Below are positions 19,308 to 31,506 of a stretch of DNA of 64,000 nt, one piece after another; within the stretch, counting starts at the first letter, position 1, and each line of letters opens with the position of its first letter. This stretch comes from Staphylotrichum longicolle (lineage: Eukaryota > Ascomycota > Sordariomycetes > Sordariales > Chaetomiaceae), in contig JAHCVI010000001.1 in the NCBI GenBank assembly GCA_019096155.1, forward strand, positions 7,378,001 to 7,442,000, in the 5' to 3' direction. A program made the position numbers and the translations under genes. The notes below the pieces were generated by a model. It was not told where the DNA came from, searched no databases, and saw nothing but the letters and a program-made list of their open reading frames with translations.

Positions 19308-22300
19308 TCAAACCTCCCTCTCCGCCCAACTCTGGATGATGCCCTCGAGGGAAGGCTCGTACTGCTTGAGGGCAACCTCGCCTGTGGCCTCGTCGAGGTA
19401 TGTGTTGGCTTGCACAAACACCTTCCTCGGTTGCTTGTTCTTGAGCACAACGTCCCGGACCTTGGTTCCCCAGTACTCCAGGCCGACACCGGACATGTCG
19501 GTGAAGAACTTGGTGCCGGTTTCGACATCGGCAGTCGACTTGTAGATGTGGAGTTTCTGGAGGAAGTCCGCAACGGCTGGTGAAGTCTGTCAGCCTTATC
19601 CTCTTTCCCATTCCCAGAGAAACTCACCTTTCCTGCCGCTCGTCAAGATCTTGGAACGATCGAGCCGAATTTCGAGGTCAGAAAGGTCCTCATTCTTGTA
19701 TTCCAGCTTGCAGAAGTTGTCCCCGGCTTCAAGGAATGACTGGTCAACGTCAGCAAACCGGTCCTTGCCAGAACACTCTCGGAAAGATTACCTTAAGGAT
19801 AGCAAAACGAGCCTGGCAATGGGGCTGGCCCCACTTCTGGCTCTTGGGGTCCCAGAACTCGACCGAGGTCAAACCGGCTCTCGCCATGCTGAGGTACGAC
19901 GTGTAGAGAACATCGCCCGCCTCGCCGTCCATGTCGACCTTGCCATCACCAAAACCAAAGATCTTCAGAGCAGAGAACTCGCAGCTACACAGGCATCAGT
20001 ATTTGGCTGAAACGTTAGACATATCGTCAACTCACCTCAGGTGCATGGCGACAAGCTCAGCACGGCATTCCTACCAAACGGTGAGCAAGAATCTGTCAGG
20101 CCAGGATCATACTAGAAAATCATACCTCGTAGGCGCCAGCAAGGCCGCCGAATACGGAGCCCCAAGTTTGACCAGGCTTGTACCAGGTGGTGATAGGTTT
20201 CCCAGTCACCGGGCTAACCGGAGGGTTTTTGACGTCGAAGTTGAAGACGCCCGGAGAGGTCTCCTGAAGAAGCTTGCCACACCCGTGACCTGAGTGAGTT
20301 GTCAGCCGTGTGCTCTCACCGCCAGGGACGTTTGATGTCATCATACCAGTAAGTTCGTGCAGCCCGACCTGCACCTCAAAGGCGGCATCACGGTACTTCT
20401 GATACAGCGCCAGGTCGCTCTCGGCAATGAATGGGATCTTCTCATCCGGGGCCTTTGCGCTCAGAACGTTGCCTGCAGGTTTGTGAGTGTAAGTCCCCAG
20501 AGGTGTATGCTTGAGTACGCTTAGCCAACGGATACTACGCACCCAAGCTCACGTTCTTGAAGCCCTCTTGCTGTCTGATATCATCGTAGTTGGGACTAGA
20601 CTGAAGTCAGCGAGCCGTCAAATCAGCGACCCTCCCTCGAGACCTACATATTGATGCCCGCGGGAATTCCGGAACCTAGATCGCTTTGTTAGGTTCCCAT
20701 TGCTTCGCGCAAAAGGGGGCGACCCAAACATACCGGCGAATGACAGAACCTCCAGGGAAGTGAAATCCGGCGAGAGGAACTTGTCCTTCTCAAAATCCTT
20801 TGACCACGGCAGCAAGGGGATCAGCTCAGGCGCAGACCGCACGAGCTCCCCAAACGCCCGGGTCCTCTCGACTACGAAGTTATATTAGTATGAGACAACC
20901 ACCGTTGACTACGAGGTGCTCTGGACAAAAGCTTACGATTAACGACTATAGAACTGATTAGCAGGCATATTCGGTTGCAAGATCATGGTCATCGAGACAC
21001 TTACCTGCAGCAAACCCTTCCCACTCTCCACGAACGCCTGAGGGATCGCGGTATGTCTCGATAAAGCCAATGTTGCATTCCACCATGGGACCCTGGTCAC
21101 GAATCCAGTGTCTCTGGCTGTCCTTGAAAGCGAGGAGAGAGCCACCGTCGAAGGAGTCGTTGTACGCAAGATGCATCTTCTTTTGCGTCTCGTTTTCGGC
21201 GTTATCAGCGGCCTTCTTGATGTAGCTAGCAATTGCTTCCATCTCCTTTGCGTAGTCTCCATAGACCAGCTTCACGGTCTTGCCCTCGAGTGGGCCCTCG
21301 CTGATGACGAACTCTGTGTCCTTCCCAATGTCGCCGCCCTTCTCCGGGACGCTGGTTGTGGCCGAGGCGATCAGCAGCTCGAAGACGCCATCCTTGGTCT
21401 TTCGGAGCCTCGTATTTTCTGGGAGCAGACCCTTGGACGCCATCCATTTGGAAACAGCACCGATCTCCTCCTTGGTGATTTCAGCAGAGTCGGGATAGTA
21501 CGTGGTCATGTGGCCCTCGTCCGGGAAGCCGAGGTGCAGAAGCCCGGGCTTGTCGGCCGAGAAGATGGCGCCATTCGTGGCCTTGTAATGCTTCTCGGCC
21601 TCGGGGGAGGTCGAGGCGAGCGATGCAAAGACGGATTCGTCGCACCGGGGCAGGAACTTGGAGTCTCCGAAGCTCTTGTAGTTGCCGCTGTTGCCTAGGA
21701 ACTGGGCGGCATACTGCAGGAAGGCCGAGAGACCTTGTTCATCGATACCGGCCTTCTCGGCGAGCGCCTTCCAGTCGCCCCCGGAGGTCTTGTGCAGAGC
21801 GAGAATGAAGTCATAGATGTGCTCGGACTCGGGAGAGACCTGACGCAGCACAATGCGGGTGCCCGCGAATGAGGCCCTGGATTCGACGGTCAGTTCCTGG
21901 AAGGGGAAGCGGATGCGCAGTGTTCACGGCCAAGCTATGCAAGAGAAGGCGGGGTCCAGCAAACAAGCATCACATGATGGTTGCATCTATTTGAGCATTT
22001 GTTTGTCTGTATCGTGCCTTGGGAGGCATGAGAAGGGCCATTTCTTACTTGCTGATGAAATGAGCGTAGCGCTTCTGCTTGTCTGACAGTGCAGTGAAGT
22101 GCTTCTCAATCTCGAGTCTGACGACCGAGGGCGGGGCATCCGCCAGATACTGCGAGAGCTCTTGGGCGTTCATGTTGAGGAAGCGGCGCGGTTGCTGCTG
22201 CAGGGTTCGAATGGGAGGGAACGTGGTTGCCAAAGCCGGCCTTGTGATGCGGGAACTCGAAAATTTGAACCCCAGACCGCGAGATCTGAGGGGAACGTGG

Positions 22301-22314
22301 AAGGAGAGACGCAT
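19308..22314 (-). CDS. dipeptidyl peptidase III (family M49 zinc metallopeptidase), two possible starts
   Basis: Twelve exons: 22049-22173 (extended form from 22314), 21005-21876, 20937-20945, 20734-20871, 20648-20675, 20543-20595, 20347-20472, 20126-20289, 20036-20070, 19792-19984, 19628-19739, 19308-19576. All introns are GT..AG, and the sum gives 707 aa from the ATG at 22173 (754 from 22314). It removes dipeptides from the N-termini of short peptides, normally in the cytosol. The zinc-site motif HELTGH (residues 447-452) and the second motif EECRAE (505-510) are each split by an intron and restored by splicing. Position 4 of the first motif is Thr where Leu is common. From 22314 a 47-residue Arg-rich, acid-free leader precedes the same frame, suggesting a mitochondrial form. 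Exon 3 is only 9 nt. Confidence 0.9.
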
Positions 22315-25300
22315 CGAAACCAGCAGGAACAACCAAACGCCCGGGCTCACTGTGTCATCTCATCACACGCCTCACACGCCGTCTGCATGCGTCGCAACTG
22401 CCCGAATTGGCACTGGAAGCTTCCAACTACTGGCTGGCGCCCCACCGTTTTGCACGTGCTCTTGCCACATTTGGTCGTGTTTCGAGCCTGAAGGCGGGGA
22501 ACAATGCTTGCCCAGCCACAGAACAATGCTTCACCAGCCACAAAGAACGATCGACCGTGGTCCTCGCTCGCTCCTCTCCATGGGACCAAAACTTTGGGGA
22601 TCGGACGGAACCAAGAGGCCAGTTTTTTTATGTTGGACACATTGCCAAGGCCCGACCACGACTCAAAAGCAACGATGTTTTGGGTGTTCGTGACCTGGAT
22701 TAGGTACGTTCTCAGCCCAGGCAGCGGATCGTGTTTTGGCCCGAAAGGGAAGGTGAGGGGTATCAGGGACCAGCTTGTCGGAGGGGTCCTCAGCTGTTGG
22801 CTGCGGGGCAGTGCCATGGAAGATGGAAGGAAGTCGTCTTTTCTCGGACAAAACAAAAGGCGAGCACCAAACTGACCAACACAATCATGACAATCCCCAT
22901 CTCGTGCCCTTATTCATCTTCTTTTCCCTTTGTTGTATTGTCTCTCTCTTTCTGTATTTGCACGATTTGAATCTTTGGAAAGGGACTGGAGGCGTGCCAA
23001 GTCTTGACTGTACATACTCGTTCTCTTGAGCCAGAGGGTGACACTCTGCTCAGTGCCTGGCTGCCCTCCCGAACTGCCCTGGCGAACACCAAATGTAGGA
23101 ACCGTGAGACGATCATCTCAACTATCAGCTGCTCAAAAATAAAGTCAAGATCCAAAAGGCTCACATCCAATCTAAAATAAAAGCAGACATGGTTGGAGAT
23201 CACCCAAAGCCCAGGGCGAGCCAATGACATGCAACAACCTGGTGCGATGTCGGCAGCGGTTCGAGGCGAGAAGAGCTGAATTGTGATACTTTTGGAACCT
23301 GATGCCCAGGACATGCAGCAAAAGTGATCTCCTGCGCCCAGGAGCGCCCTCACAGAGACTTCTCCGGTCCGGCATTGAGTCGGCGGATCGCTCGTTGACT
23401 GAAACGACCCGGCTCGTGGTTGAGGAGATGTACTGGAACAACGGAGCGTTTGCTCAGAGAATGACGGCCTAATGCACCGGGTTGGAGCTTCTCGGCTGAC
23501 AGCATTGGCGGCGTCGTCATGCCAAACCGAACCGAACCGAAGCTTGGGGCATTTTGGTCGGCTGGGCAAGCTGCATCAGCAAATCGGGCGCCTGGGAAAC
23601 CATCGAGTCCCGGCAGAACCGCTAGCTTGCTGCGAAGAAAGGGGCTGGCACCCGGCTCGGGCATGGTCCAGGAACCACGCTCAACCTGTGGAGTAACAGC
23701 CCGTTCCGGAGCCCAGTACTTGGTACTTTGGACGGACCGGAAAGGATGCCTCTGATTCTTGCTTCCTTCCAGGCTGTCACTTGTTCCGAGAGGGAGAGGA
23801 GGTGTTGAGGAGGGGCCGGCGAGCGAGTTGGATGGAATTTCGCTCACTCGGGACGGCTGCAAGGCTCCGAGAGGTTGCACAGCACCTGCACTTGAGCAGT
23901 GGCTCTGATGTCAGGGTTGCTTTCTAGTTCCCTAAATTGCTTTGTTTCCGTAAATGAATGACCGGTGTGCCCAATTGCGCCTCCCCACCTTGGATTCGAT
24001 CAAGCTTGCAGCATTCTGTCCTGTTCTTCGATGTTTCGGGTCATCAATCTGTACTGTACACGCGGGCCGTCGCCGTTGGAACCCAAGGATCGGTTGTGTT
24101 TTGACGAAGACCGCAATGGCTCGCCTGCAGCACTTCGCCAATGCACTTCGATGAATTGGAAAGCATGCAGGGGCAGAACGAGGACTTGAGTGGATGATGC
24201 TCCCGCCCACGACGGATTTCCTGCCGCTTTCCAAGTTCAGCACTGAGCGGTGAGGCACGGGCAATGCAGCAATGTCTGGGGTACAGGAGCTAGAGGAGGT
24301 ACAGGAGCATCCATGGATGCTTGTGCTGTTTGTCAGAAACAGGCCCCGCAAGTGTGCATCGCGGGACATGCGAAGCTCGTCCCACCTCCCGCCGCCAAGG
24401 CTGCCGGCCGACACTGCTCCTTTACTTTTTTGGGGAGGCCTCGTCGGCGTCGCAGTCGTGTCACCACTGGAGCAGCCTGGCGGCACGGAGAGCTGGATTC
24501 TGAGCTGCGGTCACCGGGCGAATGCAAGGCAGGACGTAATCGGCAGAGAGCCGGCTGTCCGGAATCGCCCAAAAGAGAGTGCTTCGACTTGTTGAAGGGC
24601 TGGAAAAGAATAACGTTAGCCTGGATCAGTGCCTGGATTCCGCGCTTGTCCGTAAGTCTCTACGCCGGTGAGACCGGAAGCTGGGCCGAGCGGAGTTCCA
24701 CTGAGACAGCTTCCCGGCGCCTGGGGCCGGGTGGACATTTTGGCTGGCTTGGGCGGGGGCAGGGCAAAACAGGGGCTGTCACGAGGCCTTGGGCCATCTG
24801 CCGCTTCTGGGTCGCGCTCGGGTTTGTGATGTTTGGAACCCGCCAAAGACGGCTTCACCCCGGTCATTTCTGTTTGTCAGGTCCCGGAATGACTGAGACT
24901 CTGGTTGATGGTTTGACCCCAGAATTCTTGATCTCGTGCGTGGAAAAGGGGGAGATTGGCCAAGAGACCGTGTTTCACTTGAGGGGCTTTGTACAGAGCA
25001 GATTAGATGTTGGTCAACAGAGGTTGTCGTTCTTTTGGCCATGAGGAAGGAGGAAACAACCTGCGCTGAAAACCGTCCGGCACCCTTGCCCTCAGCCACA
25101 GTCAGCACCCCCGGCTTCACCTTAGTTAACCCCCAACTTCTCTGCCGGCCCAGAGGGCTGCCCCCCACGCCATCCCGAAAATTTGGCAAGCTTTGACCAA
25201 GGAAGTGCCTGGCTGGGAACCTGGTCGGTCAGTCACTCGGGACTTGTTGCAAGCCTTGCGTCGGTTCTCTGGAGCCGCTGGCATGACACGCTTCCTCTTC

Positions 25301-26456
25301 GGGATCCCTCACGGAAAAGGCAGCAAACGAGATGTCTCGGAACTCCAGGTCTCTGCCAACAACAGCAGAGATGACTTTGCCATAGACCTCCAACGGGCCG
25401 TCCTTTGCCCCACGATGCATCGGAGTTGGCCATCATGTCAGCGAGATGTTGTTTTGCTTTGACAAGCCGCCCCGATTTTGTCGATCTCTGGTCCCCACCG
25501 TCATCCCACGCAGCAGGCCAGGAAAAGCTTCCCCGATTTTCCACACGAGGTATTGAAGGCATGTACTTGAACTTCGCTGCTGGGTACCTCACGCGTACCT
25601 GGCGCTACCCCCCGACTTGGTCCTGCACACGCCCCCCCTTGCCAAGCGGCAGATTCCACCAGTCATGGCGCTGGGTCGAGTTCGACGCTTCCAAGCCTGT
25701 CCGAGCGCCAATGGGATTATTGTCTTGGTGAGATTCGTGAGATTCACCCCGCGAAAGCTGCGGCCTGTGAGCACGAGGGGCGGGACCGTCCATGCAGGGA
25801 TGTGCCATTCGGTGAACCAGTCCATGACATGTACAGTACATGGGGGGCAAATGGTTTGTCCTTTTCCCACCCGCTATGGGAAGCCCATTCGATCTGCTGA
25901 AAATTAGGACGGGTACCCCTACGCCGCAGGCTGCGCGGCCTGGGCCTGCTTGGGAAAACGTTGTGTCATCGCTGCCAGATCCGCGGGTTTGCCATCTGCC
26001 ATTGCCCACTCAAACATTCAGGTCAGGTATAAAGCGGCCATGGGCCACCATCAGCCTGGCTCCCTTTCCTGACTTCGGTCTTCCTTTTGCTCGTTTCAGC
26101 AAACTTGAACTTTTGTGACACTCGCATTTCTTTTGCAATTGCTTTTTGAAACATTGCCTTGTTTCTCTTGTCCACTTGCCCGTCTCGGTGCTGCCTCAAC
26201 GTCGTTGTCTCCATCCGAACACAGCACTCACTTACACATCACCCAACACACCTGACCACGACCTGCCCCCAACTCGCTGCCAAAACGACCGGTTTCCCAA
26301 ACCATCTCCCCCAAAACAGGTCATACCAACTTCTTTGCGATATGCAATAGCGACGTAATCCGCCATTTTCAGTGAGATTTACACCGCATCCGGGACGTCG
26401 AATTCTCCCCACCTTCTCTACTTCATCTGGCCATTCTCTACGAGCTCGCCGTAACC
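22315..26456. other. gene-poor upstream region between DPP III and gluconokinase
   Basis: About 4.1 kb with no reading frame I can defend. Frames up to 264 codons exist (e.g. 24250-25044 +) but are Trp/Arg/Cys-rich, lack introns at sensible places and have no recognisable motif. Base composition does not suggest AT-rich repeat-induced mutation. The right end (about 26028 onward) is the gluconokinase promoter and leader. Confidence 0.4.
26028..26033 (+). promoter_or_regulatory. TATA box candidate for gluconokinase
   Basis: TATAAA within GGTATAAAGCGG, followed by pyrimidine-rich sequence, about 430 bp before the predicted start at 26457. If used, the 5' leader would be roughly 390 nt. Position and context fit a core promoter, but no transcript data are available. 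Confidence 0.4.
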
Positions 26457-27253
26457 ATGCTTTCCTACAACACATCGGTGGCAGTCAATGGACAGAGGCC
26501 CTCCTCGTCTGGAGCCATGTCGTCCGGACGTCAAAGCATCCCGCCTTCGCCAAAGGCTGCTCGGCACCCAGCAACCGGTCTTTCCAATGGCGTCATCTCC
26601 AACGGAGCCACATCCACGGGCGACTCGCCGGCGAAGGAGCAGCACATCTGGCTCGTCACTGGCCCAGCAGGGTGTGGAAAGAGCACAGTGGCAAAGCACA
26701 TTGCCGATTCACTCCGGCTACCTTTCATTGAGGGCGACGAGGTGGGTTCTCCAAGCTTCCCCCCCCCCCTCTGACTGACCTTCCCTCAGCTGACACCATC
26801 GTGCAGTACCATCCCAAGGCAAACATCGACAAGATGAGCGCCGGCATTCCGCTGACGGACGCCGACCGATGGGACTGGCTGACGGCCCTCCGCGAGGCCT
26901 CGATCAGAGAGCTCGATAGGGGCAGCGACGGCGTCGTGCTGACCTGCTCGGCACTCAAGCGCAAGTACCGCGACGTCATCCGCGTTGCTCCCTACTTCAC
27001 GCCGAACCTCCACCTCCACTTCATCTACCTCGACGCCCCCGAGGAAGTCCTCCTGCAGCGAGTCTCGGCACGCAAGAACCACTACATGGGCGCCAACATG
27101 GTCCACAGCCAGTTCGACATCCTGGAGAGGCCCAAGGCTGACGAGATTGACGTTCTCACCGTCGACGTTACTCGGCCGGTCGAGGCCGTCATGGACGATG
27201 CCCTTGGCCGGGTCGTTGAGACGATGGAGAACATCAGGCTGAACGCCCAGTGA
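26457..27253 (+). CDS. gluconokinase (GntK/IdnK family)
   Basis: Exon 1 26457-26741, intron 26742-26806 (GTGGGT..GTGCAG), exon 2 26807-27253; 243 aa. Phosphorylates gluconate to 6-phosphogluconate, feeding the pentose phosphate pathway (cytosol). Seen: P-loop GPAGCGKST at residues 69-77, FIEGDEYHPKANIDKMSAG (substrate-binding segment restored by splicing), LTDADRWDWL, TCSALKRKYRD and a lid-like stretch HYMGANMVHSQFDILE. The catalytic core has the usual ~175 aa; a Ser/Pro-rich N-terminal extension of about 60 residues precedes it. A second in-frame Met at 26517 would shorten this extension. The tempting acceptor at 26789 gives a wrong frame, so the one at 26806 is used. Confidence 0.92.
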
Positions 27254-29456
27254 TCAAGAATCGTTTGAGCTTGAGAGGGAGGAAAATACCATAAGCACGT
27301 GGCGCTGATAATAAGCCGTGCCGGGGAATGGGACGTGCACCACCATACTTTTTGCATCGGGATTTGGAGTTGGGCTCTGCTTGCCTTGAATTTCGGGTAC
27401 GATATCGGGTCGTCTTGGTCTTTGGGTCTTGGATTGGGCGTTTAGCGGGAGGGACAGGGTCAGGCTCCGGAGTGTTGACAAGAGCACCTTGTCACGGTCA
27501 GATGAGCTTCACTTGCATTGCTGGACGCGGGCTGTGGGCCCCTCGTCTTCAGGGTATAGGCGTTATTCGAGAGAAATCACAGTCGTGGCCGGACTGGTGG
27601 TTTTGCTGGCTTCGAAGCGAGCGATATGAAATGCGAAGAATTTCACCCCTGACCTTGACTTCAAAATCCTCGGGGCTGTGCTCTGCACCCTCTTTGCCAT
27701 TGTGGAAACTGAAAATGCTTCTCATAACCGCTACCCCAAACACTCACCTCACATCTCCCAGAGCGTCCGAGTTGCAACGAAGCACTTGGCTCTCTTCCAA
27801 GACACGGCAGACCTCCTCGCTCCCAACATCCTGGTAACATTCGGGACGAGCCGCGACTCACTATGCCGTATCTGCTCCATGTGACGTACACAAGTGAGAT
27901 ATCTTACCCTCTGCAGGATGGCTAATGACCAGTGATTTTCCCAACTTCGCACCACTGGTACACAAGCAGAGATATCCGGTGCAAGAGGATATAGTGATTG
28001 TCACATTACGAGAAGCCATAGAAGACAGATAGATACCCATTCGATTTGGCACTTTTCTTAGGACTTGCCCATATTCCCAGTCCACAGCCTCACCCTTAAC
28101 ACAAAGTTGGGTCCCTCATCCAGAACCAGCCTCTTGCGCCAGCCTTACGAGGTAGACTCATAAATCAAGCCTGTGGGGACATTGAGGATGCTCCCGTAAC
28201 GTCCAAGGCAACAGCGGCAGGAAGAAACCAACCAGATGACTGCCGAATCTTGGTGTCCAACCTGCCGTCCACCATGCAGTACTTATTGGCCTCCCCCGTC
28301 GTCTGTACAACTTTCCCACCTCCCACATGGCCAGGCTGCAGCTTGCCCGGTATTACCTGACTGAGGTGTGTGTGTGTGTGTCCCGAGCCCAACACCTCAG
28401 CCCCAGCAACGCTTCGCAAGGCTACGGCCCCATTGTCTTAGGAGGTGTGCGTTGAGAGTAATAAGATGACACTTCGGTAGCAAACAAACAGATGCCATAG
28501 CATTCTACTCTGAACCTGTATTTTGAACAACCCGATCACTTGCGTGAACCAGAGGAAGACAAGCTGCTGGCCAGCGGTGTGGGAGACGACGACTGAACAA
28601 CGCGGCAGTAAATTAAACTCGGCACGCTATGCATGTCAACACATCATATTTCCCTCACCTGTATCGCTACGTACCCAACTTGTACAGTGGCACGACAAAA
28701 GTGCAAAAAGCGAGGAGTGGTGTTGATGAGGGGTGGTGACATGGCCCGGGCTGCGGGTGTACGGCTCAGCAAGAAGAAGGAGGAGGGAGGGTCCCATCCC
28801 ATTCAGGCCGAAACGAAACGAAACACAACACCCGCCGGCCAACTTGCCGAGACGTGGAGGATCACGAGGCCGCGGCCGGTCAACTGCAAGCTGCAGGCGG
28901 TGTGCCTTGGGGTGCATGAAAAAGAAAAAGCAAAAAGGCAATCGAACATGGCGGACAGGGAAAGGGATTGGGGGGTGCCACCATGCCATCCTTTCGTGGA
29001 GAAACTTCACCACCACTACCACCACCACCACCACCACCAACCAGCCTATCTGTGGCAGACCCCCCATGAAACACGGCCGAGGTACAGTTACTTGCGGATT
29101 TCGGAACGCAAAACCAAATCAAAACTTGGTTGTCTATCAACAAGAATCTGGCCTGCTAACCAAAGTCTAACAGAATGCAGCGTCTCGTCCCACTAACACC
29201 AAACAGCGCGCTCTCAGCATTCCTGCCCACCACCGCCACCCCGTTGCGTACTGTAGCTATGACCGGGGCTTAAGCGAGCGAGGACAAACGGGGTAATGTT
29301 GCCCGATCAAACACACCACACCCCCGGGCGGGCTCACTCGCTCTTCACTTAACCGCACCTCCTCCTCCTCGGCTCTTGTTGTTGATGCCCAACCCCTCCC
29401 CCCCAACTCCGAGGAAGATCAAAACCATCAAGACCCAACCGCCCGAACAGCTGCAA
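27254..29456. other. tail-to-tail intergenic region with simple repeats
   Basis: 2.2 kb between convergent genes. Contains a short GT run at about 28365-28381 and a CCA/CAC run at 29009-29041. No gene is supported; the longer frames here follow the repeats. Confidence 0.45.
29009..29041. repeat. CCA/CAC trinucleotide microsatellite
   Basis: Visible near-perfect CAC repeats, about eleven units, in the gene-free spacer. Frames crossing it encode His/Thr or Val/Gly runs and are not credible genes. Confidence 0.7.
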
Positions 29457-31064
29457 CTATCGCAAGTGCATCACCATGACATCGGGCTCCTCCACGATCG
29501 CCCTCACCACCTCGGCGGCGCGGGCCATGGTCGCGCCGTCGACGACGCGGTGGTCGGCGCTCCAGCTGAAGTTGCACACCTGGCGGCGCACGACCCTGTC
29601 CTCCTCGCCGGGCACCGTGGAGAAGGCGGGCACGGTGCGCATGCGGCCGATGCCCAGGATGGCGACCTCGCGCTCGACGACGACGGGCGACAGGTAGGTG
29701 CCGCCGATGTTGCCGATGTTGCTGACGGTGATGGTGCCGCCGGCCATGTCGTGCGGGGCGAGGCGCCCGGCGACGGCGAGCCCCTGCAGGCGCGCCAGCT
29801 CGGCCGCGATGCCGAGGATGTTGAGGCCGCCGACGTTCTTGATGACGGGCACGAGGAGGCCCGACGGCGTGTCCATGGCCACGCCGATGTTGTGCTGGCT
29901 GCGGTGGACGAGGGTGGGCTTGCCGCCGCCCGCGCTGTCGACGTCGACGCGGGCGTTGAGGATGGGGTACTTGTAGAGCGACATGGACACGGCCTTGATG
30001 ATGAAGGGCAGATAGGAGAGCTTGCCGACCTGGCTGTCGCTCAGGCCGGACTTGGACAGCACCTTGTTGAGCCGCCCGCGGAGCTCGACGAGCGAGGTGA
30101 AGTCGACCTCGTCGGCGTAGAGGAAGTGCGGGATGTTGAGGGACCGCGTCATGGTCTTGAACATCATCTCTTGCGTGCGCGTGAGCGCGACGGGCGTTTC
30201 TTGCTGCGGGCCGGCGGTTGATATCTCTGGCGAGAATGAGGGCCCGGGTGTGGGTGTGGTGGGGGTGGGTTGTGTCGAATGTGTGGGTGATGAGGGTGCC
30301 GCGTCTCTCTGCTGGACGAACTTGTAGATGTCCTCCTTGAGTACCGCCCCGTCTTTGCCTGAGCCGTCTATTTGCAAGATGTCGACATTAAGTTCCTTTG
30401 AGAGGTGTCTGACAGCCGGAGTGGCCAGCGAAGCATGCTTCCCCTTGACCTTCGGGGCGGCTTCTTGCGCCTCGTGTTCTGTCAAGGCGGCCACTTGTGC
30501 CGGTGCTGTCTCCTCTGCTCCAGGGCGTACAGGCGTCTGGGCAGGCTTGCTTTCGCCATCTCTTTGAGGGGCTTCAGAAGGCGCCGAAGTTCCCTGGTTC
30601 TCTTCTTTGGCGTCCCCCTCGATGTCAATGTCGACAAATGGCTTGCCGACCTTGGCCATCTCGCCCGCGTCATAGTGTAGCTTCTGGACGACGCCTGCAA
30701 AGCGGCTGGTAATTTCGACCGAAGCCTTGTCGCTCTGGACCTCGCACAGCGGCGAGAACTCCTCGACGCGCGCCCCGGGCTCGACGAACCATTGGATGAT
30801 CTCGCACTCGACGATGCCTGCGGGTGATGGTCAGCGGGGAGGTCATGACGGGAAGTGCGCCAGATCAAACATACCTTCTCCAATGTCAGCCAGCAACACG
30901 GGCTTGACCGCCAGAAGAGGCCGTGCCGCATGGAATGCCCGTGCCATGGACGGCGGCAGCGGGGAGACAGGAGAGAGGGATGCGCCCGCGGCCGCGCGAC
31001 GACCCAGGCCTCTGTAGACTCGCCATTGCTGGCGCACCGCGCGGGAACTGTGGCTCCAGAACAT
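29457..31064 (-). CDS. branched-chain 2-oxo acid dehydrogenase E2 (lipoamide acyltransferase), mitochondrial
   Basis: Exon 1 30875-31064, intron 30818-30874 (57 nt), exon 2 29457-30817; 516 aa. E2 core of the mitochondrial complex that degrades the oxo acids of Leu, Ile and Val: transfers the acyl group from lipoyl-lysine to CoA. Seen: Arg-rich presequence (1-50), lipoyl domain about 54-130 with the lipoylation site SDK at Lys94, an acidic/Pro linker, peripheral subunit-binding domain about 190-225 (ATPAVRHLSKELNVD), a second Pro/Thr linker, and the catalytic domain ending in HRVVDG with His486 and Asp490. A single lipoyl domain and the sequence around it favour branched-chain E2 over pyruvate E2. 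The intron splits IGEG|IVECE within the lipoyl domain. Head-to-head with ATP10. Confidence 0.92.
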
Positions 31065-31506
31065 TGCAGACAGGTCGGACAGGTACGGCAGATATCACCA
31101 GCAGTCAGCAGTCTTGTTTGGCAAAGAATCACATTTCAAAAAAGATCAATTGATGCCCCCGCGAGTCTACCCCAACTTGCCCTAGCAAACAGAGGGCGGT
31201 TCAGGGCATGGCTTCCCGCGGCTTATGGCCCTGCTGGATGACGTTGGAGAGCCGAGCTGCCCAGGGGTTGATCAGCCCCCGCGGATAACCGAGCCCCCTT
31301 GGCGCTAACCCCACGAGCCCCAGACTCGAGTTGCGGGGCACCTGGGCGCTGCACAAGGAGTCGGGATCTGGCAGCGGATGAAAGTGGGGCCCAATGGCCC
31401 AAGCAGTTCCTGTCGCGTGGAAATTTCTTGGGACGGACTGGAGCTCATCCCAATTCGACCAACACCCGTCTGACGCAGCCCACCTGCACCGCGACAGCTG
31501 CCCACC
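31065..31506. promoter_or_regulatory. bidirectional promoter between two mitochondrial genes (E2 and ATP10)
   Basis: 442 bp separate the start codons of the divergent E2 and ATP10 genes, so they probably share promoter DNA. No TATA box is evident; a CCCCACTTTCATCC/GGATGAAAGTGGGG segment is present near 31374-31388. No inverted motif stands out by eye. Confidence 0.45.

Noticed and set aside
24250..25044. 264-codon frame in the gene desert
   Set aside because: Trp/Arg/Cys-rich, no motif, no splice structure.
26789..26806. earlier acceptor CCCTCAG for gluconokinase
   Set aside because: Gives an out-of-frame product lacking the YHPKANIDKM motif.
29376..30221. 281-codon plus frame
   Set aside because: Antisense to E2; Asp/Ala/Val/His-rich composition typical of the reverse of a GC-rich gene.
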